A stretch of 64,000 bases of DNA from Qipengyuania proteolytica (GTDB lineage Bacteria > Pseudomonadota > Alphaproteobacteria > Sphingomonadales > Sphingomonadaceae). Where the stretch lies: NCBI RefSeq assembly GCF_019711565.1, contig NZ_JAIGNN010000001.1, positions 1,116,001 to 1,180,000 of the forward strand, in the 5' to 3' direction. Within the stretch, counting starts at the first letter, position 1. Every line of letters starts with the position of its first letter. Of the stretch, positions 53,611 to 62,904 are shown one piece after another. The notes below the pieces were generated by a model. The model was given only the letters and a program-made list of their open reading frames with translations. It did no database searches and was not told where the DNA came from. The translations under genes and the position numbers were made by a program.

Positions 53611-54431
53611 TACCACCCCCCCGAGGCGCCGCCGCCCCCGAAACTGCCACCGCCCCCGGAGAAGCCACCGCCCCCGCCGAAGCCGCCTCCGCCGCCCCAG
53701 CCGCCGCCGCCCCAATCGTCGGAATCGGTCATGCCGCGTGCGATCGCCTTGCCGGCCTCCCACAGGATGATGTCGCCCACTGCGCCGCCGATGCCGCTGC
53801 GATAGTGCCTGCGCCTGCCGCGTCGCAGCAGGGGAAGGATGAAGAAGAAGAACACAAACGCGAACCAGATGAGCCCGCCGATCGGGGCACCGCCATCGCT
53901 CTCCCGCCGCTCGGTGGCCTGCCTTGCGACCTGCGCCGCTTCTTCGGGAGGGAGCGTCAGCTGGGTGATGATCTCGTCGGCCGCCCATTCGATCCCGCCA
54001 GGGAAGTCGCCCGCGCGGAAATAGTCCTTCATGCCCTCGACATATTCGAAGGCGAGTCCGTCGGGTATCACGCCCTCGAGCCCGTAGCCGACCTCGATCC
54101 GCATCTTCTTCTCGTTAGGCGCAACGATGAGCAGGATGCCGTCGTTGCGTTCGGCATCGCCGATCCCCCACGTGCGACCGAGCTGATAACCGTAGTCTGC
54201 AATGTCGTAGCCCTCGAGGCTGTCGAGGGTAACGATCACGAACTGCCGCTGGTTGGTTTCCTCGAACGCGTCGAGCTTTTCCGTCAGCCGCGCCTCGGTC
54301 TGCGCGTCGATGATATTCGCCGCATCGACGACGGGCGCGGTGCCGCGCTCCGGGAACGTCTGCGCAGCGGCGGGAAGCGCAGCGCCGATCGCCGCGGCGA
54401 TCGCCACCAGCAGAAGAATGAGACGGTTCAT
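53610..54431 (-). CDS. TPM-domain secreted membrane protein with glycine-rich tail (YgcG type)
   Basis: 273 aa. Signal peptide MNRLILLLVAIAAAIGAALPAAAQ. TPM domain TFPERGTAPVVDAANIIDAQTEARLTEKLDAFEETNQRQFVIVTLDSLEGYDIADYGYQLGRTWGIGD to about residue 150, containing GILLIVAPNEKKMRIEVGYGLEG. Next come a membrane helix (GGLIWFAFVFFFFILPLL) and a short cytoplasmic part. The C terminus is a Gly/Ser-rich run (GGGGFGGGG-type repeats) with a final Trp. This layout is that of YgcG-family proteins, often beside LemA as here. Confidence 0.88.
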   Translation of the reverse strand: MNRLILLLVAIAAAIGAALPAAAQTFPERGTAPVVDAANIIDAQTEARLTEKLDAFEETNQRQFVIVTLDSLEGYDIADYGYQLGRTWGIGDAERNDGILLIVAPNEKKMRIEVGYGLEGVIPDGLAFEYVEGMKDYFRAGDFPGGIEWAADEIITQLTLPPEEAAQVARQATERRESDGGAPIGGLIWFAFVFFFFILPLLRRGRRRHYRSGIGGAVGDIILWEAGKAIARGMTDSDDWGGGGWGGGGGFGGGGGFSGGGGSFGGGGASGGW

Positions 54432-54453
54432 CGCAGCGGCTCCCGCGCCGCGA

Positions 54454-55077
54454 TCAGTTCGCGTCCGGGGTGTCCGCGCGCATGTTCAGTTCGGGCGCCA
54501 CTTCGGCGCCTTCGCTGACCGCTTCATAGGGCACCATCGGCTCCGCGCCGTGGATGATGTTCGCGCCGATCGTGTCGGGGAAGGTGCGGATGGTGGTGTT
54601 ATACTCGCGCACCGCCTCGTTGTAGTCGCGAATGGCGACGCGGATGCGGTTCTCCTGCCCTTCGATCTGGGTCATGAAGCGGCCGAAGTTTTCCTGGCTC
54701 CGCAGCTCGGGATAGGCTTCGACATTGGCCATGAGGCGCGACAGCGCGCCGCCGAAGGTGTTCTGCGCCTGCTGGTACTGCGCCATCTTGTCCGCATCGC
54801 CGAGGTCGTCGCCGGAGAGCTGGATTTCGGGACGGGTTGCCGAAGCGCGCGCCTGGATGACGCTTTCGAGCGTGGCGCGCTCTTGCTCTGCCGAACTCAT
54901 CACGATCTGTTCGAGATTGGGGACGAGGTTGGCACGTTCCTGGAACGCCGCTTCGACATCGGCCCACTTGGCCTTGGCGTTCTCTTCCGCCGCCGGGACG
55001 GAGTTGATGCCGCAGGCCGACAGTGCAAGCGCAGCTGCGGCGACGATCGATGTGCGAAAGGCGGCAAGGCGGGTCAT
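54454..55077 (-). CDS. LemA family protein
   Basis: 207 aa. The hydrophobic N terminus, about residues 8-21, ends in LSACGIN, which may be a lipobox (Cys 22). The body is helical with the LemA pattern: KAKWADVEAAFQERANLVPNLEQIVMSSAEQERATLESVIQARASATRP and LSRLMANVEAYPELRSQENFGRFMTQIEGQENRIRVAIRDYNEAVREYNTTIRTFPD. Function is unknown in general; it is widely linked to TPM proteins. First gene of the run lemA-TPM-TPM-NUDIX-SDR; divergent from mscL over 149 bp. Confidence 0.92.
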   Translation of the reverse strand: MTRLAAFRTSIVAAAALALSACGINSVPAAEENAKAKWADVEAAFQERANLVPNLEQIVMSSAEQERATLESVIQARASATRPEIQLSGDDLGDADKMAQYQQAQNTFGGALSRLMANVEAYPELRSQENFGRFMTQIEGQENRIRVAIRDYNEAVREYNTTIRTFPDTIGANIIHGAEPMVPYEAVSEGAEVAPELNMRADTPDAN

Positions 55078-55226
55078 GGCAGGGTCCTCGTCTGGGGGGA
55101 TTTTACAACTACTGTCTTACGAAGATAGCACGGCTGCGCAAGCGTTCAAGATTAACGCCCACTTGTCGCAAAGATTCTGTCGTGGCAGGTATCCTGCGGG
55201 GTCCAGTGGTAAAAAAGGGGTTTCGC

Positions 55227-55694
55227 GTGCTGAAAGATTTCAAGGAGTTCATCGCCAAGGGCAATGTGATCGACCTGGCCGTTGCGGTCATCATTGCGGG
55301 CGCCTTCGGGACGATCGTCTCCTCGCTGACGGACGATTTGATCATGCCAGTGGTCGGCGCGATCTTCGGGGGAGCCGATTTCTCCAACTATTTCGTGCTG
55401 TTGAGCACGCCGGAGGGCTACGAAGGTTCGCTCACCGACTATGCCGCGCTGAAGGAAGCGGGGGCTGCGATGATCGGCTACGGCGCGTTCTTGACGGCCA
55501 TTGTCAATTTCCTGATCCTGTCCTTCATCATCTTCCTGCTGGTCCGCTACGCCAAGAAGGTGATGGCCGAGTTCGAGGAAAAGAAGGAAGAGGCGCCGGC
55601 TGGCCCGAGCGAGATCGACCTGCTCAAGGAAATCCGCGACGAGCTGCGCGCCGCGCGTCCGGACTACGCGCCGGAAAAAGGCCCGATGGGCTGA
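55227..55694 (+). CDS. mscL: Large-conductance mechanosensitive channel MscL
   Basis: 155 aa inner-membrane channel that opens on osmotic down-shock. The GTG at 55227 begins VLKDFKEFIAKGNVIDLAVAVIIAGAFGTIVSSLTDDLIMPVVGAIFGG, the very conserved MscL amphipathic helix and first membrane helix. The second helix is FLTAIVNFLILSFIIFLLVRYAKK. AAAAAAGGGG lies 5-8 nt before the GTG. An ATG-initiated frame does not fit: the open frame upstream to 55023 runs into lemA. The periplasmic loop is longer than in E. coli (about 30 residues). Confidence 0.95.
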   Translation: MLKDFKEFIAKGNVIDLAVAVIIAGAFGTIVSSLTDDLIMPVVGAIFGGADFSNYFVLLSTPEGYEGSLTDYAALKEAGAAMIGYGAFLTAIVNFLILSFIIFLLVRYAKKVMAEFEEKKEEAPAGPSEIDLLKEIRDELRAARPDYAPEKGPMG

Positions 55695-55700
55695 GCGAGC

Positions 55701-55725
55701 ACCCCTCTTCCGGCGGGAGAGGGGT
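55701..55725 (+). terminator. Possible terminator hairpin after mscL
   Basis: Eight-base stem ACCCCTCT/AGAGGGGT with a nine-base loop, just after the mscL stop. No T-run follows, so termination may be weak or Rho-aided. Confidence 0.45.
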
Positions 55726-55729
55726 ACAC

Positions 55730-55757
55730 TTCACATTAAGCGAGCGATCGCTATATG
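55730..55757 (+). promoter_or_regulatory. Possible ssrA promoter
   Basis: TTCACA and TATATG with 16 nt between, directly before the GGGGCCTGTC segment that opens the tmRNA gene. Would start transcription near 55764. Match is by eye. Confidence 0.45.
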
Positions 55758-56106
55758 GGGCCTGTCGGCTTCGGCTGGCTATGGCGATAAAGTGCGCCGT
55801 GCAATAGGTACAACGGACCCGGGGGCAGTACCCGGCGGCTCCACCATAACCCGTGGGAAATGCGCGGTTTTTGACGGGGCCGAACCAGGATCGACGTGTG
55901 CTGAAAGACGGTGTTTTCGCCCGGGCTGAGTACCCCGTAAAACTGTTCACAACACACAAGTGCCAACGATAACGAAGCACTCGCTCTCGCTGCGTAATGT
56001 GACGGGCTAACGCCCTGAATTTACAAAGCTAAAGCGCGGTTGGACCCACCGGGCAACAGAAGCGGATTCCGGGGCTCCGGGGGTAGCTAGCAACAGAAAC
56101 CCCCAC
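55757..56106 (+). ncRNA. ssrA: Circularly permuted two-piece tmRNA
   Basis: Alphaproteobacterial tmRNA for rescue of stalled ribosomes. The acceptor piece comes first and ends at 55846 in CGGCTCC-ACCA; just before it, CCGGG-GGCAGTA-CCCGG forms the T arm. A spacer of about 29 nt, removed in maturation, follows. The coding piece starts at 55876 with GGGGCCG, which pairs with CGGCTCC of the acceptor piece to rebuild the tRNA-like acceptor stem. The third pair of that stem is G-U, the alanine identity element. The tag frame lies at 55962-55997. A final stem GGGGG/CCCCC lies at 56079-56104. The outer 5' and 3' limits are approximate. Confidence 0.93.
55962..55997 (+). other. tmRNA proteolysis-tag reading frame
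   Basis: Resume codon GCC through TAA encodes ANDNEALALAA. The AND start is usual in alphaproteobacterial tags and the ALAA end is the ClpXP/ClpAP degron. Together with the Ala added from the charged acceptor piece the tag would be 12 residues. Confidence 0.93.
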
Positions 56107-56124
56107 CTTCAGCACAATTGCGAC

Positions 56125-56400
56125 CTAAGTCTTCGGGGTCTGATCCGACGCAGCCTCGCGTTTGCGCGCTTCCTGCTCATACCGAATTGCGTCGAGGATC
56201 TTCGCGCCGCCCAGGAAGACGGCACCGGTCGTGGCGGCGAAGAGGAGGTAGCCGCCGACTCCGGGATACTCGAGCGTGTAGTGCGCGCCGCGGGTCATCG
56301 CACCCAGGGCGAGGGCGAAGATGATCAGATACGCTTCGAAGCGCGTCTTGATCACGAACAGCCGTTTCACCTTCTTGAGCACGCTCTTATCGGTCTCCAT
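56125..56400 (-). CDS. Small membrane protein of unknown function
   Basis: Not recognised. 91 aa. The ATG at 56400 (METDKSVLKKVKRLFVIKTRFEAY) has AAAGG 7 nt before it; the frame 11 codons longer lacks such a site. A basic N terminus is followed by two probable membrane helices (AYLIIFALALGAMTRGAHY and GGYLLFAATTGAVFLGGAKIL) and a charged cytoplasmic tail (RYEQEARKREAASDQ). It lies between the tmRNA gene and astB, convergent to the former. Likely an inner-membrane protein; no motif tells its role. Confidence 0.75.
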   Translation of the reverse strand: METDKSVLKKVKRLFVIKTRFEAYLIIFALALGAMTRGAHYTLEYPGVGGYLLFAATTGAVFLGGAKILDAIRYEQEARKREAASDQTPKT

Positions 56401-56529
56401 CCTTAACCTTTTGAACTGCAAACACCGTGCCATCGACGGTTGCCTGCGGACTCAAGTGGTTAATGCGGAGCCGAGTGTAAGGCGCGCCGACAAGATGTGT
56501 CCAGCGCGTTAACCAGCAAATAGCATGGC

Positions 56530-57783
56530 TTACGCAAGCTCGTCCAACGACAGGACAGAAAGTAGCGCCTCGCGCGCCTCGATGACCGCCTTCGCGAGTG
56601 TCTCGCTCCCGATATCCATGGGATCGATCTGTTCGGGCCACATCTGAGCGACGACCGATTCGATCCGCTCCGCGCGCATTTCGTCGAGCAGGAAGCGGCC
56701 ATCGACTGTCGCGGGGTCGGCTACCACGCGCAGGCGCAGGCAGGCGGGGCCGCCGCCATTCGCCATCGACTGCTTCACATCGACGGGGATGACCTTGCGG
56801 ATGGGGCCGTTGCCGGCGAGCATGCTTTCGCAATAAGCCCAGACGCTCGCGCTTTCCTGGCATTCGCTCGGCACGACCAGCGCCATTTCGCCGCTCGGCA
56901 GGGTGAGCAACTGGGCGTTGAAGAGGTAGGTGCGGATGGCCTCTTCAAGGGTCACTGCGCTCTCCGGCACTTCAACCACTTCCAGCGCGGGGAAGGCCTC
57001 GCGGATAGCCGCGTACGCGCCCTGCTGGTCGGCAAAGGCACGTTCGTGAGTGAAGAGCACGCGCTCGTTCGCCACGGAGACGACGTCATTGTGGAAAGCA
57101 CCGGCCTCGATAGCTTCCGGGTTCTGCTCGATGAACACGCATTTGGCCGGGTCGAGGCCGTGAAGCCGCGCGATGGCCCGGCTGGCCTGCTCGTGCTGGC
57201 GCGCCGGGAACCTCCCGCCCTGCCGGCCCCAGACGAAGACCTCGACACCGGCGGAATCGTGATTTTCGCAAAAGCGCATGTGGTTGGCAGCGCCTTCATC
57301 TCCGAAAGCCGGGAGAACGGCGTCGTGTATGGTGAAATGCTGTTCATCACCAAAGGCAATGGCAAGCTGAGCCTGCGTGTCCTGCCATTCTTGTGCCCGG
57401 TGCGGCATGGTGACGAGGTTGGCCGGGGTCAGGTGACAGCGCCCGTCCGCTGTATCGGGTGCGGGGCTTACGGTCGCGGCATTGGCCGTCCACATGCTCG
57501 AGGCCGACCATGCGGCGGCGAGGAGCTGGCGCGGCGCAGTCTCGTCTAGGGCCAGGCCACGGATAAGATCGCCATTGGGGCGAGGCAGCGGCAGGAGGAA
57601 ACCCTGCGCAAGGCCGAGCGCCATGTTGGACCGCATCTTCGCGAGCCCCTGCAAGGCCGCTGCGCGCGGATAGGAGGTGTCGCCCTTGTGGCTCGCACTG
57701 GCGATATTCCCGAGGCTGAGGCCCGCGTAATTGTGCGACGGACCGACGATGCCGTCGAAATTGATCTCGACCAGCCCGCTCAT
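56530..57783 (-). CDS. astB: N-succinylarginine dihydrolase
   Basis: 417 aa. Second step of the arginine succinyltransferase pathway: hydrolyses N2-succinylarginine to succinylornithine, CO2 and ammonia. Conserved NFDGIVGPSHNYAGLSLGN at the N terminus, GAFHNDVVSVANERVLFTHE with the His of the triad, and the nucleophile Cys in SMANGGGPACLRLRVV. The ATG overlaps the astA stop (ATGA). The N-terminal extension of the open frame is not used. Confidence 0.95.
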   Translation of the reverse strand: MSGLVEINFDGIVGPSHNYAGLSLGNIASASHKGDTSYPRAAALQGLAKMRSNMALGLAQGFLLPLPRPNGDLIRGLALDETAPRQLLAAAWSASSMWTANAATVSPAPDTADGRCHLTPANLVTMPHRAQEWQDTQAQLAIAFGDEQHFTIHDAVLPAFGDEGAANHMRFCENHDSAGVEVFVWGRQGGRFPARQHEQASRAIARLHGLDPAKCVFIEQNPEAIEAGAFHNDVVSVANERVLFTHERAFADQQGAYAAIREAFPALEVVEVPESAVTLEEAIRTYLFNAQLLTLPSGEMALVVPSECQESASVWAYCESMLAGNGPIRKVIPVDVKQSMANGGGPACLRLRVVADPATVDGRFLLDEMRAERIESVVAQMWPEQIDPMDIGSETLAKAVIEAREALLSVLSLDELA

Positions 57784-58796
57784 CGTGCCACGCTCCATAC
57801 GGTATCGCCCGGTTCGACGCCCAGCGCGCGGGCGCAGGCTGCGTCGATCGCGACCCCGCCGCCTTCGACCGTCTTGCGCAAGCCGTAGGCGCTGCGGAAA
57901 CTGTCGAGATGGCCGGTGGCGACCAGCGCCCGTTCGCCATCTTTGCAATCGGTCGCGACAACGTTCGCCTGCTCGGCCTCACGGATGCTTTTCACCTGGT
58001 CGGTGCGCGCGGTCATGGTCGGTCCGCCGTCGAAGATGTCGACATAGCCTTCCGCCGCGAAGCCTTCCTTTTCCAGCATGCGCATCGCTGCGCGGCCGGT
58101 CGGGTGGGGCACACCGATGACCTTGCGCGCCTCGCCATTGAGCATGGCGACATAGACCGGGTGCTTCGGCATCAGGTCGGCGATGAACTGGTTGCCGTTG
58201 ATGGCATTGAAATAGTCGGCTTCCTGGAAGGTCATGCCGAAGAAGCGGCCTGCAACGCCGTCCCAGAAGGGCGAGCCGCCACGGTCGTCGATCACGCCGC
58301 GCAGTTCGGCGAGGATTCGGTCGGCGAAACGCTTGCGGTGCATGGCGATGAAGAGATAGCGGCTGCGGGCGAGCAGCATCCCGAGGCCGCCGGCGCGTTC
58401 GCCCGGATGGAGGAACAGGCCGCCGACCTCGGACGACCCTTCGAGGTCGGTCACCAAGCTGAGCAATTCCGCGCGCACAGTGCGGTCGAGTTCCTGGCTG
58501 TGCTGCGTCAGCGTGTTGAGCCGGTAGGAATAGAACGGCCATTGCTGGCCGACTTGCGTGAAGATCTGGCACGTGCCGCGCACCTGGCCGGTCTCGGTAT
58601 TTTCGAGCACGAGAGTGAACACTTCGTCCGCCAGCGTGTCCTCGGTGCGGGCAAAGGCCGCTTCCGCCCGTTCGAGCTTCTTCGTCAGCGCTGCCCGGTC
58701 GGGCGGCAGGTTGGTGAAGCCGCCACCGGTCAGCTTCGCCATCTCGTAGAGATGCTCGAGATCGTCGGGATGCGCGGCGCGCAGGCGAAAGGTCAC
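57780..58796 (-). CDS. astA: Arginine N-succinyltransferase
   Basis: 338 aa, first step of the AST pathway: succinyl-CoA plus arginine to N2-succinylarginine. The GTG at 58796 starts [33 protein letters not shown], the AstA opening; the open frame upstream overlaps the hydrolase gene and is not AstA-like. GLFLHPGERAGGLGMLLARSRYLFIA and PFWDGVAGRFFGMTFQEADYFNAINGNQFIADLMPKHPVYVAML are family segments. The GTG shares bases with the stop of the M20 hydrolase gene (GTGA). A partner subunit, as some bacteria have, is not present. Confidence 0.95.
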   Translation of the reverse strand: MTFRLRAAHPDDLEHLYEMAKLTGGGFTNLPPDRAALTKKLERAEAAFARTEDTLADEVFTLVLENTETGQVRGTCQIFTQVGQQWPFYSYRLNTLTQHSQELDRTVRAELLSLVTDLEGSSEVGGLFLHPGERAGGLGMLLARSRYLFIAMHRKRFADRILAELRGVIDDRGGSPFWDGVAGRFFGMTFQEADYFNAINGNQFIADLMPKHPVYVAMLNGEARKVIGVPHPTGRAAMRMLEKEGFAAEGYVDIFDGGPTMTARTDQVKSIREAEQANVVATDCKDGERALVATGHLDSFRSAYGLRKTVEGGGVAIDAACARALGVEPGDTVWSVAR

Positions 58797-60001
58797 AGGT
58801 GGTCTCCGGTAGATAGCTTGGTGAGGACCAGCGCGGAAAGGGCCGCGCGTTCCCGCAACGAGGGGACAATCAGGAATTCGTCCGGCGAATGGATCGCCCC
58901 GCCGCGCACACCCATGGTATCGACCACGGGCACGCCGGTGGCGGCGATATTGTTGCCGTCGCACACGCCGCCGGTCGATTTCCAGCCGATCGTTTGGCCA
59001 AGCTCCGCACCGCACGCCTTGACCAGATCGAACAGCGCTTGCGCCTTGGCATCGACCGGCTTGGGCGGCCGGGTCACGCCGCCATGGCGGTGCACCCCGA
59101 CCTCGTGCTTGTCCGAAATCTGGCGCAGGACAGCGTCGAGTTCGCCGTCGAAACGGGTCATCGCGTCGGTGGATTTGGGGCGGATGTTGAAACGCAGGAT
59201 GGCGAGGTCGGGAACGACGTTATTCGCGCTCCCGCCCTCGATCTTGGCGGGATTGACGGTGATGTCCTCGGCCGCGAGCGCGGCGATGCGGAGCACGAGG
59301 TCCGATGCCGCCACGATGGCGTTGCGCCCGTCTTGCGGATTGCGGCCGGCATGGGCGGACTTGCCGGTAATGGTAATCGAATAATTGCCCGTGCCGCCGC
59401 GGGCATGGGCCAGCGTGCCGTCGGGCAGGGCGCTGGGTTCGTAGGTCAGAGCGGCATATTTACCGCGCGCCAGCTCCTCGATCAGGCCACGGCTGGCGAG
59501 GCTGCCCGTTTCCTCGTCCGAGTTGATCATCACGTCGTAGCCGACCCGCCTGGCACCCTCGGTCGTCTCGAAGAGCGTGAGCGCATGGAGGATCACGTCG
59601 AGCCCGCCCTTCATGTCGGCTGTACCGGGGCCGTTGATGGTCTCGTCGTCGAGCCATCCTACGGCCTGAAACGGATGGTCGGCCGGAAACACCGTGTCCA
59701 TGTGACCGGTCAGGATGAAGCGCCGTTCGGCTTCGGGGCGGACGCGCAGCACCATGTGGCGGCCGTGCGGCTTCTCGAATTCGCGGCCCTCCGCGGAGAT
59801 CGCAGTGACGGGTGCGGGCTCGACCAGCTCGACCTCGCCCGGCAGGTGCGAGAAGGCATCGGCGAGAATGCCGGCCATGTTGGCGAGTCCCTCGAGATTG
59901 CCTGTGCCGGTGTTGATCGCCGCCCAGTCCCGTACCTCGCGCAGCATGGTGTCCGCATCCACGGCATCGAGAAGGGCTTGCGGTAGGCTATCCGGTTTCA
60001 T
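58793..60001 (-). CDS. M20-family metallohydrolase of the ast cluster
   Basis: 402 aa zinc aminoacylase/carboxypeptidase of the CPG2/ArgE type. Metal ligands: [13 protein letters not shown] (His, Asp), [10 protein letters not shown] (bridging Asp), [13 protein letters not shown] (catalytic Glu and ligand Glu) and the C-terminal HSPDEF His. The ATG at 60001 is preferred over the TTG two codons earlier. It is the first gene of the unit with astA and astB, joined by 4-nt overlaps. A role such as desuccinylation in place of AstE, or release of arginine from an acyl-arginine, is inference from position. Confidence 0.88.
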   Translation of the reverse strand: MKPDSLPQALLDAVDADTMLREVRDWAAINTGTGNLEGLANMAGILADAFSHLPGEVELVEPAPVTAISAEGREFEKPHGRHMVLRVRPEAERRFILTGHMDTVFPADHPFQAVGWLDDETINGPGTADMKGGLDVILHALTLFETTEGARRVGYDVMINSDEETGSLASRGLIEELARGKYAALTYEPSALPDGTLAHARGGTGNYSITITGKSAHAGRNPQDGRNAIVAASDLVLRIAALAAEDITVNPAKIEGGSANNVVPDLAILRFNIRPKSTDAMTRFDGELDAVLRQISDKHEVGVHRHGGVTRPPKPVDAKAQALFDLVKACGAELGQTIGWKSTGGVCDGNNIAATGVPVVDTMGVRGGAIHSPDEFLIVPSLRERAALSALVLTKLSTGDHL

Positions 60002-60142
60002 CGGCAACGGTCTCTACCGTTCGTGCAGGCCAAGTCCACCCCTGCGAAGTGTGCGCAGGTTGCAAAGTGGTGGACGCTTGTTATGGAGAAGTCCTCCTCC
60101 CCGGGTCCGACATTGCCACTTGCATACCCAATGAGGAGTTCC

Positions 60143-62236
60143 ATGACCGAATATGTGACGCGCGCCGGGATCGAGGTCGATCCGCAGCTGGCTTCGTTCA
60201 TCGAGGGCGAGGTTCTCGCGCCGCTGGGACGCGATGGCGAAGCGTTCTGGCAGGGCTTCGCGACTCTGCTCGGCGAGTTCGCGCCGCGCAACGCCGCGCT
60301 GCTGGCGAAGCGCGAGGATTTGCAGGCCAAGATCGACGCCTGGCACATGGGACGGGCCGGGAAAGCCATCGATCAGGGCGAATACCAGGCCTTCCTGCGC
60401 GAGATCGACTACCTCGTTCCCGAACCGGGCGAGTTCACTATCGGCACCGAGAATGTCGATCCCGAGATCGCGACGATGGCCGGGCCGCAGCTGGTGGTGC
60501 CGATCCTCAATGCGCGCTTCCTGCTCAATGCGGCGAATGCGCGCTGGGGGAGTCTCTACGATGCCTTCTACGGCACCGATGCGCTCGACGCGCCGCCCGC
60601 GCGGCCGGGTGGCTATGACGAGGCGCGCGGCGCGGCGGTGATCGCGGCGGGACGCAGGTTCCTGGACGAGACGCTGCCGCTGGTGGACCAGAGCTGGGCC
60701 GATCTTGCCGACGAACACGACGGCAAGCTGCGGGATGAGAGCCAGTGGGTCGGGCACACCGACAAGGGCCTGCTATTCCGCAGCAACGGCCTGCATATCG
60801 AAGTCCAGTTCGACCGCGAGCATCCGGTCGGCAAGACCGACAAGGCAGGCATTTCGGACATCGTGCTCGAAGCTGCGCTCACCACGATCGCCGATTGCGA
60901 GGATTCGGTCGCGGCGGTCGATGCGGAAGACAAGCTGGTCGCCTATCGCAACTGGCTCGGCATCATGCGCGGCGATCTGGAGGAAAGCTTCGAGAAGGGC
61001 GGCAAGACGCTGACCCGCAGCCTCTCGGCCGACAAAACCTACAAGGACGGCGAGGGCACCGAGCATGCATTGCCCGGCCGCAGCCTGATGTTCGTGCGCA
61101 ATGTCGGGCACCTGATGACCAACCCGGCGATGCGCTGGGACGGCAAAGAAATCCCCGAGGGCATCATGGACGCCGTCGTTACCAGCGCCATCGGGGCTCA
61201 TGACGTCGAGGGCCTCGGCAAGTTCGGCAATTCGCGCTGCGGTTCGATCTACATCGTGAAGCCCAAGATGCACGGTCCGGAGGAATGCGCCTTCACCAAC
61301 GATCTGTTCGACGCGGTGGAGGATCTGCTCGGCCTGCCGCGCCACACGATCAAGGTCGGCGTGATGGACGAAGAACGCCGCACCAGCGCCAATCTTGGTG
61401 CCTGCATCCATGCGGTGAAGGACCGGATCGTCTTCATCAACACCGGCTTCCTCGACCGCACGGGGGACGAGATTCACACCTCGATGCGCGCCGGTCCGAT
61501 GCTGCGCAAGGGCGCGATGAAAAGCTCCGCCTGGCTCAAGGCTTACGAGGCGCGCAACGTCGGGATCGGCCTGCGCCATGGTCTCTCGGGCCGCGCGCAG
61601 ATCGGCAAGGGGATGTGGGCCGCGCCCGACCTCATGGGCCAGATGATGATCGAGAAGATCGGCCACCTGCGCGCCGGGGCCAACACCGCATGGGTGCCGA
61701 GCCCGACCGCGGCGACGCTGCACGCGATCCACTATCACCGCGAGGATGTGTTCGCGGTCCAGAAGGGGCTGGGCGAGGTGCCGGGGCTGGACGCGCTGCT
61801 CACCATCCCGCTGGCGGACGGCGTGAACTGGTCGGACGAGGAAATCCGCGAGGAGCTGGACAACAATTGCCAGGGCCTGCTCGGCTATGTGGTCCGCTGG
61901 ATCGACCAGGGTGTCGGCTGTTCCAAGGTACCCGACATCAACGATGTCGGCCTGATGGAGGACCGCGCGACGCTGCGCATCAGTTCGCAGCACATCGCCA
62001 ACTGGCTGCTGCATGGCGTGATCTCGGAAGAGCAGGTGATGGAGTCCTTGCGCCGCATGGCCGCCAAGGTGGACGAACAGAACGCGGGCGACCCGTTCTA
62101 CGAACCGCTGCTCGCCAATGAGGACGGCCCGGCCTTCAGCGCGGCGAAGGACCTGATCTTCAAGGGTATGGAGCAGCCGAGCGGCTATACCGAACCGCTG
62201 CTGCACCACTGGCGCCAGGTCAAAAAGGCAAGTTAG
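60143..62236 (+). CDS. glcB: Malate synthase G
   Basis: 697 aa monomeric malate synthase; condenses glyoxylate with acetyl-CoA to malate in the glyoxylate route. Segments: [19 protein letters not shown] with the catalytic Arg/Lys region before it, [15 protein letters not shown] with the metal Glu, [16 protein letters not shown] and the C-terminal [43 protein letters not shown], where the Cys and the catalytic Asp (MEDRATLR) lie. Start with GAGGAG 6 nt upstream of the ATG; the longer frame to 60023 is rejected. No isocitrate lyase in the window. Confidence 0.96.
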   Translation: MTEYVTRAGIEVDPQLASFIEGEVLAPLGRDGEAFWQGFATLLGEFAPRNAALLAKREDLQAKIDAWHMGRAGKAIDQGEYQAFLREIDYLVPEPGEFTIGTENVDPEIATMAGPQLVVPILNARFLLNAANARWGSLYDAFYGTDALDAPPARPGGYDEARGAAVIAAGRRFLDETLPLVDQSWADLADEHDGKLRDESQWVGHTDKGLLFRSNGLHIEVQFDREHPVGKTDKAGISDIVLEAALTTIADCEDSVAAVDAEDKLVAYRNWLGIMRGDLEESFEKGGKTLTRSLSADKTYKDGEGTEHALPGRSLMFVRNVGHLMTNPAMRWDGKEIPEGIMDAVVTSAIGAHDVEGLGKFGNSRCGSIYIVKPKMHGPEECAFTNDLFDAVEDLLGLPRHTIKVGVMDEERRTSANLGACIHAVKDRIVFINTGFLDRTGDEIHTSMRAGPMLRKGAMKSSAWLKAYEARNVGIGLRHGLSGRAQIGKGMWAAPDLMGQMMIEKIGHLRAGANTAWVPSPTAATLHAIHYHREDVFAVQKGLGEVPGLDALLTIPLADGVNWSDEEIREELDNNCQGLLGYVVRWIDQGVGCSKVPDINDVGLMEDRATLRISSQHIANWLLHGVISEEQVMESLRRMAAKVDEQNAGDPFYEPLLANEDGPAFSAAKDLIFKGMEQPSGYTEPLLHHWRQVKKAS

Positions 62237-62297
62237 TTGGTCAAGTACATCCGGCCCCCCATGGATTTTCGGACCGATGGGTAGCCGCAAAAATGCG

Positions 62298-62325
62298 AAA
62301 GCCCCGCTCACCGGCGGGGCTTTTT
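62298..62325 (+). terminator. Rho-independent terminator of glcB
   Basis: Stem GCCCCGC/GCGGGGC, extended by AAA/TTT pairs, six-base loop, then TTTTT. About 60 bp after the glcB stop. Confidence 0.9.
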
Positions 62326-62438
62326 CGTGCGAGGATCGACGAGGTCAAAGAACTGGTTGGAGGGTAGCGAGATCGATGGCTGTAGGAAAATGTTTCTTCC
62401 CTGAGCAGGGAGGACAGCAATTGGGTGGGGAGCGGACT

Positions 62439-62861
62439 TTAGACTGCGGTCAGTTCGCCGCCGCCAAGCGCAACGACAGTCAGCACCTCTTCGCCCACTG
62501 GCACCGAAGCCTGCCAGCCCTCGTAACCAGACGAGTTGTTGAAGAAATCGAGGCGAGCGCCACCATCAAAGACCACTCGCAAGTCCGCGGTCTCCCCGTC
62601 AACTTCGACCTTGCTAACCCTTTGGCCGCTCAACAAAGTGTTTACACGAGCCTCACCGTCAATGCGTTGAGGCAGGCCGAACTGCTGACCGTCATCCTCA
62701 TCACCGTGCGCGATGCCATCCCCGGTGACAATGCGCCACGGAACTGACGCTGCGATATGTAGTCGCTCGCCAAAGTCGAAGCCCCAGTCCGCTTCACGCC
62801 GGAAGACGCGGACCTCTCGCCCTCGAAGCGCAGCAGACAGAGCGACAGATGGTGATTGCAT
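62439..62861 (-). CDS. Hypothetical protein, possibly DUF6188-like
   Basis: 140 aa; not securely recognised. The stretch RLDFFNNSSGYEGWQASVPVGEEVLTVVALGGG near the C terminus recalls small beta-rich proteins of the DUF6188 kind often seen in immunity-type or accessory loci. VFRREADWGFDFGERLHIAASVPWRIVTGD and VNTLLSGQRVSKVEVDGETADLRVVFDGGA are beta-like. No membrane segment. The ATG at 62861 has GGGAAAG about 8 nt before it; another ATG at 62915 would overlap the end of rsmA. Codon use is less GC-biased than that of its neighbours, suggesting later arrival. Confidence 0.65.
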   Translation of the reverse strand: MQSPSVALSAALRGREVRVFRREADWGFDFGERLHIAASVPWRIVTGDGIAHGDEDDGQQFGLPQRIDGEARVNTLLSGQRVSKVEVDGETADLRVVFDGGARLDFFNNSSGYEGWQASVPVGEEVLTVVALGGGELTAV

Positions 62862-62904
62862 ATCTCGACTTTCCCACGATTTTCTAATGTCCGCAATCGG
62901 GTCG

